From Paractinoplanes toevensis (GTDB taxonomy: Bacteria; Actinomycetota; Actinomycetes; Mycobacteriales; Micromonosporaceae), in assembly GCF_018332695.1 (NCBI RefSeq), contig NZ_BOQN01000062.1:49833-113832 (forward strand): a stretch of 64,000 bases of DNA, written 5' to 3'. The translations under genes were made by a program, and so were the position numbers. Below, piece by piece: positions 43,664 through 52,146 of the stretch; within the stretch, counting starts at the first letter, position 1, and every line of letters begins with the position of its first letter. Below the pieces are notes generated by a model, which worked only from the letters and a program-made list of their open reading frames with translations, searched no databases and had not been told where the DNA came from.

Positions 43664-44791
43664 TCACGCCGCCTCGTCGTCCAACGCTGAGTCCATCAAC
43701 TCGGCGGCCTTGCGTTCGCTTTCCGGCAGGACGTGGGTGTAGACCTCGCGGGTGGTGCGAGCGTCAGCGTGACCGAGCCTCTTCTGCATGACGTGTTCGG
43801 GTACACCGGCGTCGGCACCGGCTGTCGCCGAGGTGTGCCGGGCGTCGTGCAGCACAATCACCGGGACCTCGGCGGCGGTACAGGCGTCTTCCCAGCGATC
43901 GGTGAAGTAGCGCGGGTAGTAGGGTTCGCCGTCCTCTCGGGGGAAGACGTAGCCGTAGTCGTGATACAGCAGTCCGGCGACCGCCTTCTCCTCGTCCTGG
44001 CGAGCCTTGTGCTCACGCAGCACACGCACCATCGCCGGCCCGATCGCGATGGGACGCCGGCTCTTGCCCTTTGGCGACTTCTCGATCACCTTGTTGCCAC
44101 AGATCGTGCGCTGAATGTGGATGTAGACGATCCCATTTTCGAGATCGACCTTGGACCAGCGCAGGCCCGCGATCTCCCCGCGGCGGGTTCCCGCGACCAC
44201 GGCGAGCGCCCACGCCGCGTACAGGCGAGAGTCGCGATGGAATTTCAGGAACTGCTTCGACTCCTTCGGCGTCCACACACCCTTGCGACCATGATCCTCC
44301 CGTTGAGCCGGGCGGGGTTGCCGCACCGCTCCGAGGTCGATGCCCAGATCTTTGAACGCTTTCATCAGCACCCGATGCACGGTCCGAACAGTCGTCTCCG
44401 ACAGCGGCTTCTTGCCCGCACCGCCCTCTTTCACCAGCGTCTTGTACATGTCCTGGACGACCCGCTTGTCAAGGCTGTAGAGCTGCCGGCCGCCGATGTG
44501 CGGAATCACGTACATCCGGAACAGGTTGCGGTAGTTGTCCAGAGTGGTTTCTTCGACGTCGAGTTCCCGCTCCGAGAGCCAGCCGGAGAGCTCGGCGGCG
44601 ACACTGCCGTCCGCGCCGATGGCGGCCTCACCAAAGGCCTTGCGCGCTTCGGATTCCGCTTTCTCGGCTGCGGTTTCAGTGGCGAATCCTCGTCGCTTGT
44701 GCTGGCGGCGCTTGCCGTCGTCGCCGGGCGGCAGGTCGATGACGAAGTACCACAGCGTCTTGGTGGAGGTTTGGTACGAGCCGATGGTCAT
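43664..44791 (-). CDS. Tyrosine-type site-specific integrase
   Basis: The 375-residue phage-type integrase has an N-terminal arm-binding domain (TIGSYQTSTKTLWYFVIDLPPGDDGKRRQHKRRGFATETAAEKA), a SAM-like core-binding domain (LDNYRNLFRMYVIPHIGGRQLYSLDK) and a catalytic domain with Arg in TRRGEIAGL, H-x-x-R in LHDARHTSAT, His in RLGHADARTTREVYTHV and the Tyr of that last motif. ATG 44791 is chosen because upstream in-frame codons only translate the TGTGACCAC repeats. It sits 170 bp from the 3' end of tRNA-Pro, the likely attachment site. Confidence 0.93.
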   Translation of the reverse strand: MTIGSYQTSTKTLWYFVIDLPPGDDGKRRQHKRRGFATETAAEKAESEARKAFGEAAIGADGSVAAELSGWLSERELDVEETTLDNYRNLFRMYVIPHIGGRQLYSLDKRVVQDMYKTLVKEGGAGKKPLSETTVRTVHRVLMKAFKDLGIDLGAVRQPRPAQREDHGRKGVWTPKESKQFLKFHRDSRLYAAWALAVVAGTRRGEIAGLRWSKVDLENGIVYIHIQRTICGNKVIEKSPKGKSRRPIAIGPAMVRVLREHKARQDEEKAVAGLLYHDYGYVFPREDGEPYYPRYFTDRWEDACTAAEVPVIVLHDARHTSATAGADAGVPEHVMQKRLGHADARTTREVYTHVLPESERKAAELMDSALDDEAA

Positions 44792-44802
44792 TGGGACGTC
44801 CC

Positions 44803-44867
44803 TGTGGTCACAGAGTTGAGCTGACCTCATCCACGGTAGGCCCGTCTGTGACCACGCCTGTGACCAC
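44803..44867. repeat. TGTGACCAC repeats upstream of the integrase
   Basis: TGTGACCAC occurs directly repeated at 44847-44855 and 44859-44867, and as the inverse GTGGTCACA at 44804-44812. Their place between the integrase start and tRNA-Pro fits integrase arm-type sites, excisionase sites, or an operator of the integrase promoter. Confidence 0.6.
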
Positions 44868-44914
44868 AAGATCCACTAGAGCGATCTTGGTCGAGCGACG
44901 TTCGTCCATTGAAA

Positions 44915-44952
44915 AAGCCGTTGACCAGGACTTTCGTCCTCGTCAACGGCTT
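44915..44952 (-). terminator. Terminator hairpin downstream of tRNA-Pro
   Basis: AAGCCGTTGAC (44915-44925) and GTCAACGGCTT (44942-44952) pair over 11 bp with an inner AGGAC/GTCCT stem. On the minus strand the hairpin is followed by a run of five T (complement of 44912-44916), the form of a factor-independent terminator for the tRNA transcript. Confidence 0.75.
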
Positions 44953-44960
44953 GAAAAAGC

Positions 44961-45037
<77 letters not shown>

Positions 45038-45087
45038 ATGCCACCCGGTAACCTCACCGCGCGGCAACCTCTACACCCTACCAACCC

Positions 45088-46476
45088 CTAGCCATGGGCT
45101 TTCCCGCGACCCCCCGGCCCGAGCTTCTTCCGCGGCTTCACGGACACCTCGATCGGCGACCCCTCGAACCCGAACTCCTCCCGGAGCTTGCGTTCGATGA
45201 ACCGAAGGTACCCAGCGTCAAGCGGCCCGGTGGTGAACAGCACGAACCGAGGCGGCGCCACCCCCGCTTGCGTGGCGAACAGGATCCGGGGAGCCCGCCC
45301 ACCCCGAACGGGGTGCGGTGTGGCCTGGGCCAGCGCGGTGATCCACTGGTTCAGGGCCCCGGTAGGCACCCGCTGCTCCCACGAGGCGAGGGCCCGGCGG
45401 ATAGCGGGCGCAAGCTTGTCCACAGCCCGCCCGGTCTTGGCGGAGATGTTGACCCGCACGGCCCACGGGATCCGCTTCAGCTCCCGGTCGATCTCCTTGT
45501 CGAGGTAGAACCGCCGGTCCTCATCGACCAGGTCCCACTTGTTGAAGGCGATCACCAGCGCCCGCCCGGCCTCGACCACCTGGCTCAGCACCCGCTGGTC
45601 CTGCTCGGAGATGACCTCTCCGGCGTCGAGCAGCACGACCGCGACCTCGGCGGCTTCGACGGCGCCGGCCGTGCGGAGGGACGCGTAGTACTCCGTACCG
45701 GAAGCCTGGTTGACTCTTTTGCGGAGCCCGGCGGTGTCGACGAACTGCCAGATCTCGCCGTCCATCTCCACCAGGCTGTCGACCGGGTCGACGGTGGTGC
45801 CGGCGACGGAGTCGACGACCGCGCGCTCTTCCTTGGAGACCTTGTTCAGCAGCGACGACTTACCGACGTTGGGCCGGCCGACGAGGGCGACCCGGCGGGG
45901 GCCGCGCGGCCCGTCCTCGATGATCGGCGGCGGCGACGGCAGCGCGTTGAGGATGTCGTCGAGCAGGTCGCCCGACCCGCGCCCGTGCAGGGCGGAGATC
46001 GTGTGCGGCTCCCCCAGCCCCAGGGACCAGAGGGAGACAGCCTCCAGCTCGAGGTTCTGATTGTCTGCTTTGTTGGCGACCAGAATGACCGGTTTGTGCG
46101 ATCGGCGGAGCATGCGAACGGCGGCTTCGTCCACGTCGGTTGCGCCGACCGTCACGTCGACGACGAAGACGACGACGTCGGCGGTCTGCACGGCGATCTC
46201 GGCCTGGGCGGCGATGGCGGCGGCGCGATCCTTGGCGTCCGGCTCCCAGCCGCCGGTGTCGACGACCGTGAAGCGTCGTCCGTTCCATTGGGCGTCGTAG
46301 GGCACGCGGTCCCGGGTCACTCCGGGCACGTCTTCGACGACCGCCTGGCGGCGGCCGATGATGCGGTTGACCAGCGTCGACTTGCCCACGTTGGGGCGGC
46401 CTACGACGGCGACCACGGGAACCGGGCCGAGCGACGACGAAGATGCGTCGAGGTCGGCGACGGGGAGCTCACTCAC
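45088..46476 (-). CDS. der: Ribosome-associated GTPase Der (EngA)
   Basis: The 462-residue protein has two consecutive GTPase domains: GRPNVGKSTL, DVPGVTRD, DTGGWEP and NKAD in the first, then GRPNVGKSSL, DSVAGTT, DTAGL and NKWD in the second, followed by the KH-like C-terminal domain (PPRFVLFTTGPLDAGYLRFIERKLREEFGFEGSPIEVSVKPRKK). Der acts in 50S ribosome maturation. The GTG start at 46476 directly follows the cmk stop, so the two are co-transcribed, as is usual in actinobacteria. Confidence 0.97.
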   Translation of the reverse strand: MSELPVADLDASSSSLGPVPVVAVVGRPNVGKSTLVNRIIGRRQAVVEDVPGVTRDRVPYDAQWNGRRFTVVDTGGWEPDAKDRAAAIAAQAEIAVQTADVVVFVVDVTVGATDVDEAAVRMLRRSHKPVILVANKADNQNLELEAVSLWSLGLGEPHTISALHGRGSGDLLDDILNALPSPPPIIEDGPRGPRRVALVGRPNVGKSSLLNKVSKEERAVVDSVAGTTVDPVDSLVEMDGEIWQFVDTAGLRKRVNQASGTEYYASLRTAGAVEAAEVAVVLLDAGEVISEQDQRVLSQVVEAGRALVIAFNKWDLVDEDRRFYLDKEIDRELKRIPWAVRVNISAKTGRAVDKLAPAIRRALASWEQRVPTGALNQWITALAQATPHPVRGGRAPRILFATQAGVAPPRFVLFTTGPLDAGYLRFIERKLREEFGFEGSPIEVSVKPRKKLGPGGRGKAHG

Positions 46477-47154
46477 TTAGACACCTTTGGAATTCAGAAG
46501 CTTCAACAAATAGGCGACAACCTCGTCGATGCCCATGCCGGTCGTGTCGACCTCGATGGCATCGGAGGCGACCCGCAGCGGGTCGACGGCACGAGAGGAG
46601 TCGAGCTTGTCTCGACGGGCGAGAGAAGCCTCGGTGGCGGCGACGTCAGAAGCGTCTTCCGCGCTGCGCCGGGCCGCGCGGGCGGCGGCGGAAGCGGTCA
46701 AATATACCTTCAGGTCTGCGGTCGGGGCGACGACCGAGGCGATGTCACGGCCCTCGACGACGATGCGCGGGTGGCCGGCGATGATGGCCTGCTGGAGGGC
46801 GACCAACTGCTTGCGTACGGCGGGGACGGCCGCAACCGCGGAGACGGCCCCGGTGACCTCGGGCCCGCGGATGGGTGCGTCGACATTGGTGCCGTTGGCC
46901 GCGAAGTGCGGCGCGAGCGGGTCGGTGCCGATCGACAGTTCGGTCTCCAGTGCGATCTTCGTGATCGCGTCGGGATCCGTGAGGTCGACTCCGGCTTGCA
47001 GGACTGCCCAGGTCACGGCTCGGTACATGGCGCCGGTGTCGAGGTAGACGCCGTCGAGGGCGGAGGCCAGGCGCCGGGAGACGGTGGACTTGCCCGAGCC
47101 GGAGGGCCCGTCGACGGCCACTACGCACTTCTCGGGCCGCACTTCTTCCGCCAC
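46477..47154 (-). CDS. cmk: (d)CMP kinase
   Basis: The 225-residue protein has the P-loop VAVDGPSGSGKSTVSRRLA, LDTGAMYRAVTWAVLQ, VVEGRDIASVVAPTADLKVYLTASAAARAARR and ASDAIEVDTTGMGIDEVV, all cytidylate kinase signatures. It phosphorylates CMP and dCMP. GTG 47154 is chosen because GGAGGA lies just upstream and family members begin near this point. It is followed immediately by der. Confidence 0.95.
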   Translation of the reverse strand: MAEEVRPEKCVVAVDGPSGSGKSTVSRRLASALDGVYLDTGAMYRAVTWAVLQAGVDLTDPDAITKIALETELSIGTDPLAPHFAANGTNVDAPIRGPEVTGAVSAVAAVPAVRKQLVALQQAIIAGHPRIVVEGRDIASVVAPTADLKVYLTASAAARAARRSAEDASDVAATEASLARRDKLDSSRAVDPLRVASDAIEVDTTGMGIDEVVAYLLKLLNSKGV

Positions 47155-47236
47155 CGTTCCTCCAGAGTTTCGCCCACCTGTAAAAAGCAACCCTCCCATT
47201 GTGCCCGTCCGTCCGCGCATCGACTAACTAGGGTAT

Positions 47237-47252
47237 GTTACCGGTCAGTAAC
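47237..47252. promoter_or_regulatory. Inverted repeat GTTAC-CGGTCA-GTAAC
   Basis: Arms of 5 bp frame a 6-bp centre 16 bp upstream of the enoyl-CoA hydratase start. It could be a TetR-type operator for that gene; no regulator is adjacent. Confidence 0.5.
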
Positions 47253-47268
47253 CACGGAGGGAGTCGAC

Positions 47269-47940
47269 ATGCCTACGCTCGACCGCCACGACGCCGTCTT
47301 CGTCCTCGATCTGGGCGACGGCGAGAACCGCTTGCACCCCGACTGGCTGACCAGCGTGAACGCCCTGCTGGACGAGGTGGAGAAGGCCGACGATCCGAAG
47401 GCGCTGGTGACCACCGCGAGCGGGAAGATCTGGTCCAACGGTCTCGATCTCGAATGGCTGATGGAGAACCCTGAGCAATTCCCGGCGTACACCGCAAGCG
47501 TTCACAAACTCCTCGCCCGCGTGCTCAGCCTGCCCATGATCACCGTGGCGGCCCTGCAGGGCCACACCTTCGCGGCCGGGGCGATGCTGTCGCTTTGCCA
47601 CGATTTCCGGGTGATGCGCGCGGACCGCGGATTCTGGTGCCTGCCCGAGGCCGACATCAACATCCCCTTCACGGTGGGCATGAACGCGCTCATCCAGTCG
47701 CGGCTGACGCCGCAGACCGCCCACCTGGCGATGGTCACGGCCCGGCGATTCGGCGGCGAGGAGGCGTACGCCCACCAGATCGTCGACGAAGCCCTCCCCG
47801 AACCCGAGATCCGGGACCGGGCGATCGCCCTCGCCACCGCCCACGTTGCCAAGGCCGGACCGGCACTGCAAACCATCAAGACCCGGGCGTACGCCTCCGT
47901 GCTCGCCGCGCTGCAGGCCGAGTCCGAACCCCGGTCGTAA
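47269..47940 (+). CDS. Enoyl-CoA hydratase/isomerase family protein
   Basis: The 223-residue crotonase-fold protein has KALVTTASGKIWSNGLDLEWL (oxyanion-hole segment) and AALQGHTFAAGAMLSLCHDFRVMRADRGFWCLPEADI (second oxyanion and substrate region). The length and the absence of clear paired hydratase Glu residues recall the peroxisomal isomerase-like branch, so isomerase activity is as likely as hydratase. ATG 47269 follows GGAGGGAG. It diverges from cmk. Confidence 0.88.
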   Translation: MPTLDRHDAVFVLDLGDGENRLHPDWLTSVNALLDEVEKADDPKALVTTASGKIWSNGLDLEWLMENPEQFPAYTASVHKLLARVLSLPMITVAALQGHTFAAGAMLSLCHDFRVMRADRGFWCLPEADINIPFTVGMNALIQSRLTPQTAHLAMVTARRFGGEEAYAHQIVDEALPEPEIRDRAIALATAHVAKAGPALQTIKTRAYASVLAALQAESEPRS

Positions 47941-47944
47941 ACCC

Positions 47945-48661
47945 CTACTCGTACGGCTGGGAAGGCGCCGGGATCTCCTGCCACGACACGACCTCGAGGT
48001 AGGCGATGTCCGCCTTGTTCAGTGGGTCCTTGCCCACCTCGGTGCTGTACCGGCCGACGGCCCGCACCCAGGTGCCGTCGGCGAGCCCGGCCGGCGCCTG
48101 CCCGGTCAGCGCGACCTTGATCGGCCGGCCGTCGGCGGCGCAGCAGTTCAACACGATGCGGGCCAGCGCGGGCCGGCCGTCCGGTCCACCGGTGATGAAC
48201 CCGGTGAGCTCGACGGTGCGCCCGGTCAGGCTCCGGCCGCCGTCCAGCAGGGCGCGGGCCGCGTACTGAAGAAGGGGAACCTGGGCCGGGTCGCCCGCCG
48301 GCAGCGGCGGATAGTCCGACTCGGCGGAGACCGTGACGGTTCCGGACTTGGCGGCGGCGAAGGAGCTCAGCGGCTTCGGCGAGACCAGCAGCAGGCCCAG
48401 CGCGGGCAGCAGGAGCAGCCACCCGATCCGCGACTGGTGATGACCGTGGCCGTCGTCGTCGTGGCCGTCGTGCGCCCGAGCGCCCGGCCGGAGTTCCTGC
48501 CACAGGGTGACCACCGCGACGGCGACCAGCAGCACACCGGCGACGATCAGCAGCGGCCGGAGGCCGGCCTTCACGTACCGCAGGTAGGTGCCGTTGATGC
48601 TGATCTTCACGACCGCACCGCCGAGAAGCAGCAGCAGGATGCCCTGGATGCGCCGGTTCAT
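47945..48661 (-). CDS. TIGR03943-family membrane protein
   Basis: The 238-residue protein has two N-terminal hydrophobic segments (IQGILLLLLGGAVVKI; LRPLLIVAGVLLVAVAVVTLW), a His/Asp-rich loop (AHDGHDDDGHGHH), a third segment (IGWLLLLPALGLLLVSP) and a C-terminal soluble domain with a Cys pair (IVLNCCAADGRPI), the pattern of TIGR03943 proteins. These are usually encoded with a permease, which is absent here. The stop of the upstream secreted protein is one base away, so they form an operon. A metal-linked role is possible from the His-rich loop but unproven. Confidence 0.82.
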   Translation of the reverse strand: MNRRIQGILLLLLGGAVVKISINGTYLRYVKAGLRPLLIVAGVLLVAVAVVTLWQELRPGARAHDGHDDDGHGHHQSRIGWLLLLPALGLLLVSPKPLSSFAAAKSGTVTVSAESDYPPLPAGDPAQVPLLQYAARALLDGGRSLTGRTVELTGFITGGPDGRPALARIVLNCCAADGRPIKVALTGQAPAGLADGTWVRAVGRYSTEVGKDPLNKADIAYLEVVSWQEIPAPSQPYE

Positions 48662-48662
48662 C

Positions 48663-49724
48663 TCACACCGTCCGAAGGTCGAGAGCATGGCGGATGAAGT
48701 CGTTGTCGTTGCCGGCCGACCACCAGATCACCCCGGCGCGGTAGCCCACGTCGAAGGCGTCCGGACTGATCACGACGGACCGGCGGGTGCCGATCTCGTA
48801 CGCGATGAGCTGGATGTGGTTGGTCAGTTGAGCGTTCTGATCGATCTTGCCGAGAATGGTGAACCGGCCGAGCGGCGCCGGATCGCTCAGCACGGCCGCC
48901 ACCGTGCCGTCCCCGACCTGCCGGCGCTGCGTCCCGTCGGCCCGCAGCAGGTCGACCACGCTCCCGCCGTCGTCGATCCGGGTGATCCGGCACCAGACCG
49001 GGTCGCACTGCGTCTCGCCGCGCCAGGACGCCGGCATCTTCCGCACCTCGCCGGTGACCACGTTGCGCAGTTCGGTGGTGCCGGCCGCGGCGGTTGTCCC
49101 GTCGGCGAGCCAGGGCCAGGCCGACAGCTTCCAGTCGCCGTCCACCGGCCGGCTCTCCACCGCCCCGCCGTCCAGCGCGATCGAGCGGACCAGCGTCGTA
49201 CCCTGCGGCCCGCCGGCGACCCAGCGCACCCGCCCGTCCGCGAGAAGCAGGTCGGATTCGGAGTCGTCGGATTTGAGGTCGCCGACATCGGCGGTGAGCC
49301 GGCGGGCCGGGCCGCCGGCGACGTCGGCGCGCCAGAGGGCGGCCGCGGTGCGGTTGCTCCGTTCGACCCAGACCAGCACTTTCCCGTCGGTGACGACCGC
49401 CGGGAACGACGGGTAGTCGCGCTGGGACAGGGACCGGATGGTGCGCACCGACCCGCTCCGCTGCCGCAGGAGCAGCCGCTGCTGCCGCCCGTCGGCGCTG
49501 AGCGCGCTGCCGACCGAGGTCTGCGCGTCGAGGAAGGCGAGCGGCCGGTACGCGGTGCCGTCCGCCAGATCGGCCGCGATCACCGCCCGCTCGGCCTGCG
49601 GCCAGGCGAGAGCGGCGGCCACCGGAGCGGGCGGCGGCGATCGGTCGACGCTGGGCAGCACCAGCAGGGCGACGCTGGCCGCGATCGCGGTCAGCGTCGC
49701 GGCCGGCTGGAGACGTGTCCTCAC
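48663..49724 (-). CDS. Secreted propeller-like protein of unknown function
   Basis: The 353-residue protein begins at GTG 49724 with a hydrophobic export signal (LTAIAASVALLVLPSVD). It then shows repeated beta-strand blades with xLWxADVxxGxxRRLT and RSIALDGGAVESRPVDGDWKLSAWPWLADG patterns typical of TolB/WD-like propellers. Two Cys (ETQCDPVWCRI) may form a disulfide. It should act outside the membrane. It is co-transcribed with the TIGR03943-like gene. Confidence 0.65.
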   Translation of the reverse strand: MRTRLQPAATLTAIAASVALLVLPSVDRSPPPAPVAAALAWPQAERAVIAADLADGTAYRPLAFLDAQTSVGSALSADGRQQRLLLRQRSGSVRTIRSLSQRDYPSFPAVVTDGKVLVWVERSNRTAAALWRADVAGGPARRLTADVGDLKSDDSESDLLLADGRVRWVAGGPQGTTLVRSIALDGGAVESRPVDGDWKLSAWPWLADGTTAAAGTTELRNVVTGEVRKMPASWRGETQCDPVWCRITRIDDGGSVVDLLRADGTQRRQVGDGTVAAVLSDPAPLGRFTILGKIDQNAQLTNHIQLIAYEIGTRRSVVISPDAFDVGYRAGVIWWSAGNDNDFIRHALDLRTV

Positions 49725-49757
49725 AACGGATTACTACGCACGCGACGACCGTACGGC

Positions 49758-50351
49758 TCAGACCGCCGCCGGTGAAGGCGGGCCGAGCGGATGCGCGCCT
49801 TCCGGCCGGAGGCCGTCGATGACCATGGCCAGGTAGCGCCGCCACAGGTCGGGCGCCGCGCCCGGCACGAAGCTGACCACGTGGGCCGGGACGCACATCA
49901 TCAGGATCACGTCGAGGCCGGTGACGTCGGTGCGCACCGCGCCGGCCGCCTGTGCCCGCTCGACCAGCGCGATGATCGCCCGGTAGAGCCGCTCGCGGGC
50001 GTCCCGGAGCTGGTCGTTGATGTCGCCCGAGTCGCGCAGGAACGAGAAGTCGAGCTGCTGCTGCCGGCCGGCCGCCTCGTCCAGGAAGGCGAACAGCGCC
50101 GGGCCGGCGTCGTCGGCGAGGTAGAGCTCGCGGGCCAGCGCCGCGAGCGATTCGATCCGGTCCAGGACGATCGCCGCCAGCAGATCGTCCTTGGTCGGGA
50201 AGTGCCGGAACACCGTGCCCTTGCCCACCCCGGCCCGGCGGGCGATGTCGGCCACCGACGCGCTCATCCCCCGCGCGGCGAACTCCTCGGCGGCCGCCGC
50301 CAGCAGCATGGATCGGTTGCGAGCGGCGTCGGCACGCAGGGATCGGGTCAC
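49758..50351 (-). CDS. TetR/AcrR-family transcriptional regulator
   Basis: The 197-residue protein has RNRSMLLAAAAEEFAARGMSASVADIARRAGVGKGTVFRHFPTKDDLLAAIV at the N-terminus, a full TetR helix-turn-helix, and a helical ligand-binding domain ending RRYLAMVIDGLRP. The GTG start is at 50351. It diverges from the quinone reductase gene. Two tandem palindromes between the genes (50371-50382, 50399-50410) are its likely operators, giving autoregulation and control of the reductase. Confidence 0.92.
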   Translation of the reverse strand: MTRSLRADAARNRSMLLAAAAEEFAARGMSASVADIARRAGVGKGTVFRHFPTKDDLLAAIVLDRIESLAALARELYLADDAGPALFAFLDEAAGRQQQLDFSFLRDSGDINDQLRDARERLYRAIIALVERAQAAGAVRTDVTGLDVILMMCVPAHVVSFVPGAAPDLWRRYLAMVIDGLRPEGAHPLGPPSPAAV

Positions 50352-50370
50352 CTCGGAACACTAACAAGTT

Positions 50371-50410
50371 GACCGAGCGGTCCGCTTAGGCCTAACGTGA
50401 CCGCACGGTC
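50371..50410. promoter_or_regulatory. Tandem TetR operators GACCGnnCGGTC
   Basis: GACCGAGCGGTC (50371-50382) and GACCGCACGGTC (50399-50410) are both 5-bp-arm palindromes, each followed by CGCTTA, and are spaced 28 bp apart. They lie between the divergent TetR and quinone reductase genes. Confidence 0.87.
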
Positions 50411-50433
50411 CGCTTAACCGAGGAGTTCCGAAG

Positions 50434-51384
50434 ATGAAGGCACTGACCGCCCACCGGTACGGCCCGCCCGAGCAGCTCGTGCTCGACGATCTGCCGGTTC
50501 CGCACGCCGGGCCCGGCCAGATCCAGGTCCGGATCGCCGCCGCCTCGATCAACCCGCTCGACCTGCGCCTGCCGCGCGGCGACTTCGCCCAGCTGCCGGT
50601 GACCTTCCCGCACGTGCCGGGCAACGACTTCGCCGGCACGGTGACCGAGGTCGGCGCGGGCGTGACCGGCTACCACCGAGGCGACGAGGTGTTCGGCCAC
50701 GCCGTCCCGCACGCGCTCCGGGCGATGGCCGGCGCGAAGAAGCCGTCGCTGACCACCGGGACGCTGGCCGAGTACGCGGTCTTCGAGGCCGACACCCCGT
50801 TCATCGCCCACCGGCCGGAGACGCTCGACGTCGCCCAGGCCGCCGCCCTGCCCACGGTCGGCATCACCGCGCTGGCCCTGCTGAAGACCGCCCGGATCAC
50901 CGAGGGCGAGACCGTGCTGGTCGTCGGAGCCACCGGCGGCGTCGGCACGACGGTCCTCCCCCGGATAACCGGAAAGGTGATCGCCACCGGCAAACCCGGG
51001 GACGCCGACCTGCTCCGCGAGCGGGGCGCCGCCGAGGTCATCGACTACGGCGACTACCCGAAGGACGTGGACGTCGCGCTCAACCTGGTGCTGCCCAGCG
51101 ACGAGCTCAACGACGTCGCGAACGCCCTCAAACCGGGCGGCCGCCTCTACACGATCACGTTCCCGATGCCGCGGCCCGGCTTCATCGACCGCGACGACGT
51201 GCTGTTCGAGCTGGTCCTGGACGTGGCCGGCGACCTCGCCGGGATGCGCGAGGTGGCCGAGACCGGCCTCACCGCGACGATCGGCCGGCGCTACCCCTTC
51301 GAGCAGGCCGGCCAGGCCATCACGGACTTCGCGAACCGGCACACGACCGGGAAACTAGTCGTCCTCGTCGGCGGACTCGACTGA
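50434..51384 (+). CDS. NADP-dependent quinone oxidoreductase-like (MDR family)
   Basis: The 316-residue medium-chain dehydrogenase lacks zinc ligands and has KALTAHRYGPPEQLVLDDLPVP, the HVPGNDFAGTVTEVGAGVTGYHRGDEVFG core, AALPTVGITALALLKTARITEGETVLVVGATGGVGTTV (NADPH-binding) and a C-terminal YPFEQAGQAITDFANRHTTGKLVVLV. It reduces quinones or unsaturated carbonyls. It is divergent from the TetR gene and downstream of twin operators, the usual layout of electrophile-responsive pairs. Its end overlaps rluB convergently by 30 bp. Confidence 0.92.
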   Translation: MKALTAHRYGPPEQLVLDDLPVPHAGPGQIQVRIAAASINPLDLRLPRGDFAQLPVTFPHVPGNDFAGTVTEVGAGVTGYHRGDEVFGHAVPHALRAMAGAKKPSLTTGTLAEYAVFEADTPFIAHRPETLDVAQAAALPTVGITALALLKTARITEGETVLVVGATGGVGTTVLPRITGKVIATGKPGDADLLRERGAAEVIDYGDYPKDVDVALNLVLPSDELNDVANALKPGGRLYTITFPMPRPGFIDRDDVLFELVLDVAGDLAGMREVAETGLTATIGRRYPFEQAGQAITDFANRHTTGKLVVLVGGLD

Positions 51385-52146
51385 CTCGCGGGACTCGCCG
51401 GCCGGGCCCTCGTCGCCGGCCGCCTTGTACAGCGCCGCGACCTCCGCGTTGGACAGGTGCCGGAACCCACCCGGCCGCAGGTTACCGAGCCGGATCGGCC
51501 CGACCGAGGTGCGGATCAGCCGGGTGACCGGGTGGCCGACGGCCTCCATCATGCGGCGCACGATGTGCTTGCGCCCCTCGTGCAGGACCAGCTCCACCTG
51601 CGCGGACTTGCCGAGCGCGCCGACCAGCTTGAACGCGTCGACGCGCGCCGGACCGTCCTCCAGCTCGACGCCGGACAGCAGCTGCCGGCCCACGTTGCGG
51701 GCCAGCGGCCCGTTGGTGACCTCGGCCAGGTAGGTCTTGGAGGTCTCGTACCGCGGGTGGGTCAGCCGGTTGGTCAGCTCACCGTCGTTGGTGAGCAGCA
51801 GCAGGCCCTCGCTGTCGGCGTCGAGCCGGCCGACGTGGTGCAGGCGCTGCGGGAACTGCGCGAGGAAGTCGGCCAGCTCACTGCGGCCCTTCTCGTCGTC
51901 GAGCGACGACACCACCCCGCGGGGCTTGTTCAACGCGATGTACATCAGCTTGGTGTCGGTGATCACCCGCTGCCCGTCGACGCGGATCTCGGCGTTGGCG
52001 GGGTCGACCTTGTCGCCGAGCTTGGCGACCCTTCCGTTGACGGTGACCCGCCGCCGGAAGATCAGATCTTCGCAGGCACGGCGGGACCCCAAACCGGCGG
52101 CAGCCAGCACTTTCTGGAGGCGTTCGGCGGTGTCAGCCTGGGGCAT
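51355..52146 (-). CDS. rluB: Ribosomal large subunit pseudouridine synthase (RluB/RsuA family)
   Basis: The 263-residue protein has an N-terminal S4 domain (ERLQKVLAAAGLGSRRACEDLIFRRRVTVNGRVAKLGDKVDP) followed by the RsuA/RluB catalytic domain with HHVGRLDADSEGLLLLTNDGELTNRLTHP, where the catalytic Asp follows GRLD, and EGRKHIVRRMMEAVGHPVTRLIRTSVGPI. ATG 52146 overlaps the end of scpB by 14 bp. It completes the usual scpA-scpB-rluB order. The acidic C-terminal tail (ESRESVESADEDD) is typical of actinobacteria. Confidence 0.94.
   Translation of the reverse strand: MPQADTAERLQKVLAAAGLGSRRACEDLIFRRRVTVNGRVAKLGDKVDPANAEIRVDGQRVITDTKLMYIALNKPRGVVSSLDDEKGRSELADFLAQFPQRLHHVGRLDADSEGLLLLTNDGELTNRLTHPRYETSKTYLAEVTNGPLARNVGRQLLSGVELEDGPARVDAFKLVGALGKSAQVELVLHEGRKHIVRRMMEAVGHPVTRLIRTSVGPIRLGNLRPGGFRHLSNAEVAALYKAAGDEGPAGESRESVESADEDD

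Noticed and set aside
44792..44869. A longer N-terminus for the integrase
   Set aside because: The added residues (WSQAWSQ) only translate the TGTGACCAC repeats, and there is no ribosome site at 44869.
45094..47940. A 948-codon plus-strand frame over der and cmk
   Set aside because: It is the antisense shadow of two certain genes, and its composition (Arg/Asp/Gly-rich, no domain) is typical of GC-rich antisense frames. Only its last part, from 47269, is the real enoyl-CoA hydratase.
48658..50367. A 569-codon minus-strand frame rich in Arg and Gly
   Set aside because: It is an out-of-frame shadow of the TetR and secreted-protein genes on the same strand.
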